This document shows, piece after piece, positions 6,094-7,004 of a stretch of DNA of 7,004 nucleotides (positions are counted from its first letter, which is position 1; the number at the start of each line of letters is the position of its first letter). The position numbers and the translations under genes are program-made. This DNA is from an uncultured Collinsella sp. Its GTDB lineage: Bacteria; Actinomycetota; Coriobacteriia; Coriobacteriales; Coriobacteriaceae. A model generated the notes under the pieces. The model ran no database searches. It was not told the DNA's origin and saw only the letters and a list, made by a program, of their open reading frames with translations. The stretch lies in NCBI GenBank assembly GCA_902494945.1, contig CABUVF010000115.1, positions 1-7,004 on the forward strand, in the 5' to 3' direction.

Positions 6094-6744
6094 ATGGGAA
6101 CGGGTCAAAACATAAAGGCGCTTCGCAAGCGCGACCAGCTCACGCAGGAGGAGTTCGCGGCACTTGTCGGCGTCTCCAAAGAAACGGTATGCCGTTGGGA
6201 AAAGGACCGCTATGCCATCCGCCGGTCGACACTGCTCAAGATCGTTTCGAAATTCAATCTGCAGTTTGACGACCTCGCATCGGAAACCGCAGGGCTTGCC
6301 GCAAAGCTCGACCACGAGGGGCGGAAGGGGGAATCCAAGGAAACTACTACTGACTCCCTTTGTGATGTATTTAAAATTCAGATGAATGGAGGCAGAACGG
6401 GACTCAAGCAGACCGGAACAACGGCGCTCCCCTCATCCGTATTCAAAAACCATCGCGGGTGCTTCTTTGTTCAAATGGACACATCTGCCATGTCCAAATG
6501 CTATCCGATAGGATCCCTTCTCCTCGTGGATCCAAACCTGAAACCCTGGAACGGATGCTCCGTCCTCGCCTTGGCCGATAATTCCAGAATGGTCATACGG
6601 CGATATAGCACCGGCACGAACACCGTGATGCTGTCATCCTACTCATATCGCACGTCGGAACCGGATATTGTGCTGGACAAACGCCGAATCAGGATTCTCG
6701 GAGTCATCGTCTGGTTTCAGGCATCCCATGACCTGAGCATCTAA
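6094..6744 (+). CDS. XRE-type helix-turn-helix regulator with a LexA/CI-like C-terminal domain lacking the cleavage dyad
   Basis: A 216-residue putative DNA-binding regulator. Residues 6-60 form a helix-turn-helix of the XRE/Cro-CI type, with TQEEFAALVGVS as helix 2 and SKETVCRWEKDR as the recognition helix. A polar linker (about 61-115) leads to a domain matching the LexA/CI S24 fold: FFVQMDTSAM at 124-133, then GSLLLVDP at 140-147, VIRRY at 167-171 and RIRILGVIVWF at 198-208. By alignment with lambda CI (GNSM, FKK) and LexA (VKR), the Ser nucleophile becomes Ala132 and the Lys base becomes Arg169. Self-cleavage is therefore unlikely, and the domain probably serves dimerisation or ligand sensing. 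ATG 6094 starts one base after the preceding stop and has no Shine-Dalgarno, suggesting translational coupling. An in-frame TTG at 6046 inside the upstream gene is a less likely start. Regulation of the divergent arc operon is an inference from position. Confidence 0.85.
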   Translation: MGTGQNIKALRKRDQLTQEEFAALVGVSKETVCRWEKDRYAIRRSTLLKIVSKFNLQFDDLASETAGLAAKLDHEGRKGESKETTTDSLCDVFKIQMNGGRTGLKQTGTTALPSSVFKNHRGCFFVQMDTSAMSKCYPIGSLLLVDPNLKPWNGCSVLALADNSRMVIRRYSTGTNTVMLSSYSYRTSEPDIVLDKRRIRILGVIVWFQASHDLSI

Positions 6745-6885
6745 CCAAATTTGCTCTTGTTTACCCCCTGCACACATCTCAAACAGCAAAAGCCCCGCAG
6801 CCGGAGCGGGCTGCGGGGCTCATGAAGAGAGGCTAGTTTGTGGGCGTCTTGCCTGGCGCCCACGGGAGAGGCAACAGAGTAGAGG
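6745..6885. other. Convergent intergenic region
   Basis: It lies between the regulator stop and the stop of the right-edge gene. Besides the intrinsic terminator it holds a second inverted repeat, GTGGGCG (6840-6846) and CGCCCAC (6857-6863), with a 10-base loop and no T run on either side. The second hairpin lies in the 3' untranslated part of the right-edge transcript, ahead of the terminator. I see no small gene here. Confidence 0.6.
6791..6820 (-). terminator. Intrinsic terminator downstream of the right-edge carbamate kinase
   Basis: A perfect 12-bp inverted repeat, AGCCCCGCAGCC and GGCTGCGGGGCT, encloses a 6-base loop. Read on the minus strand the stem ends in GGGGCTTTTGCTGTTT, a short T-rich tail, so it terminates the right-edge gene. 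On the plus strand the stem is followed by CATGAAGAG without a T run, so termination of the regulator transcript here would be less efficient, although the stem alone is strong. It lies between two convergent genes and is the only strong terminator-like structure between them. Confidence 0.85.
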
Positions 6886-7004
6886 CTACTCGTGGATGCG
6901 GGTACCGGAGAGGCCGGCCATGGTCTCGGCGGCCTTGTCCAGGGCGCCGATGATGCAGGTGCGGCCCTTGCGGGAGCGGGCGAACTTGATGGCGGCGCGG
7001 ACCT
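6886..7004 (-). CDS. arcC: C-terminal 39 codons of a probable second carbamate kinase (5' part beyond the right edge)
   Basis: An open minus-strand frame enters from the right edge and stops at TAG 6888-6886. It begins VRAAIKFA, then CIIGALDKAAETMAG and ends GTRIHE. Carbamate kinases end with a PKVxAAIxF helix, an A-I/I-I-(T/G)-x-L strand and a terminal GTxI motif, and this fragment matches that order. The base pair preceding Val would complete a Lys codon (AAG), consistent with K-V. Too little is present for certainty: other amino-acid kinases are possible but fit less well. If correct, this is a second arcC, because the first copy starts at 725 and leaves by the left edge. Its transcript ends at the hairpin about 65 bases downstream. 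It may be the last gene of another arc cluster to the right. Confidence 0.7.
   Translation of the reverse strand, partial: VRAAIKFARSRKGRTCIIGALDKAAETMAGLSGTRIHE

Noticed and set aside
1..7004. CRISPR array, insertion sequence, tRNA or rRNA gene
   Set aside because: No regularly spaced repeats, transposase frame, terminal inverted repeats or cloverleaf-forming segment was seen on either strand.

Overview
The window holds most of an arginine deiminase (ADI) fermentation locus from a high-GC anaerobic or facultative bacterium. The GC-rich coding DNA, the clean Shine-Dalgarno sites and the pairing of an ADI operon with a YfcC/DcuC-type transporter would suit a gut actinobacterium of the Coriobacteriia (Collinsella/Olsenella-like). 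That placement is an inference from overall style, not from a marker gene.

Left two thirds, minus strand: a colinear operon read from right to left. It starts at about 4564 with a YfcC/DcuC-family membrane carrier (arcD-like, 4564-3128). Next come arginine deiminase arcA (3086-1842), ornithine carbamoyltransferase arcB (1756-749) and carbamate kinase arcC (725 to beyond the left edge). Together they import arginine in exchange for ornithine, hydrolyse it to citrulline and ammonia, split citrulline into ornithine and carbamoyl phosphate, and make ATP. The gaps are 41, 85 and 23 bases. The 85-base arcA-arcB gap contains a perfect 9-10 bp GC hairpin without a T tract.

Middle, 4565-4841: a 277-base divergent control region whose central part is AT-rich. 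It holds a 21-bp near-perfect palindrome (4712-4732), a weaker site of the same geometry 30 bp away (4683-4701), and mirrored TGACAAAT-containing elements facing the two operons. These are good operator candidates.

Right, plus strand: a second, divergent ADI-family protein (4842-6092) keeps the catalytic Cys, His, Asp and Glu positions but has an altered loop just before the catalytic cysteine. One base after its stop codon begins a 216-residue regulator (6094-6744) with an N-terminal XRE-type helix-turn-helix and a C-terminal LexA/CI-like (S24) fold. In that fold the self-cleavage Ser and Lys appear to be replaced by Ala and Arg. My reading is that this pair forms a sensing or regulatory arm for the ADI operon.

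Right edge, minus strand: the last 39 codons of what looks like a second carbamate kinase (stop at 6886), ending at a strong intrinsic terminator (6791-6820). The ADI genes may therefore continue, or be duplicated, beyond the right edge.
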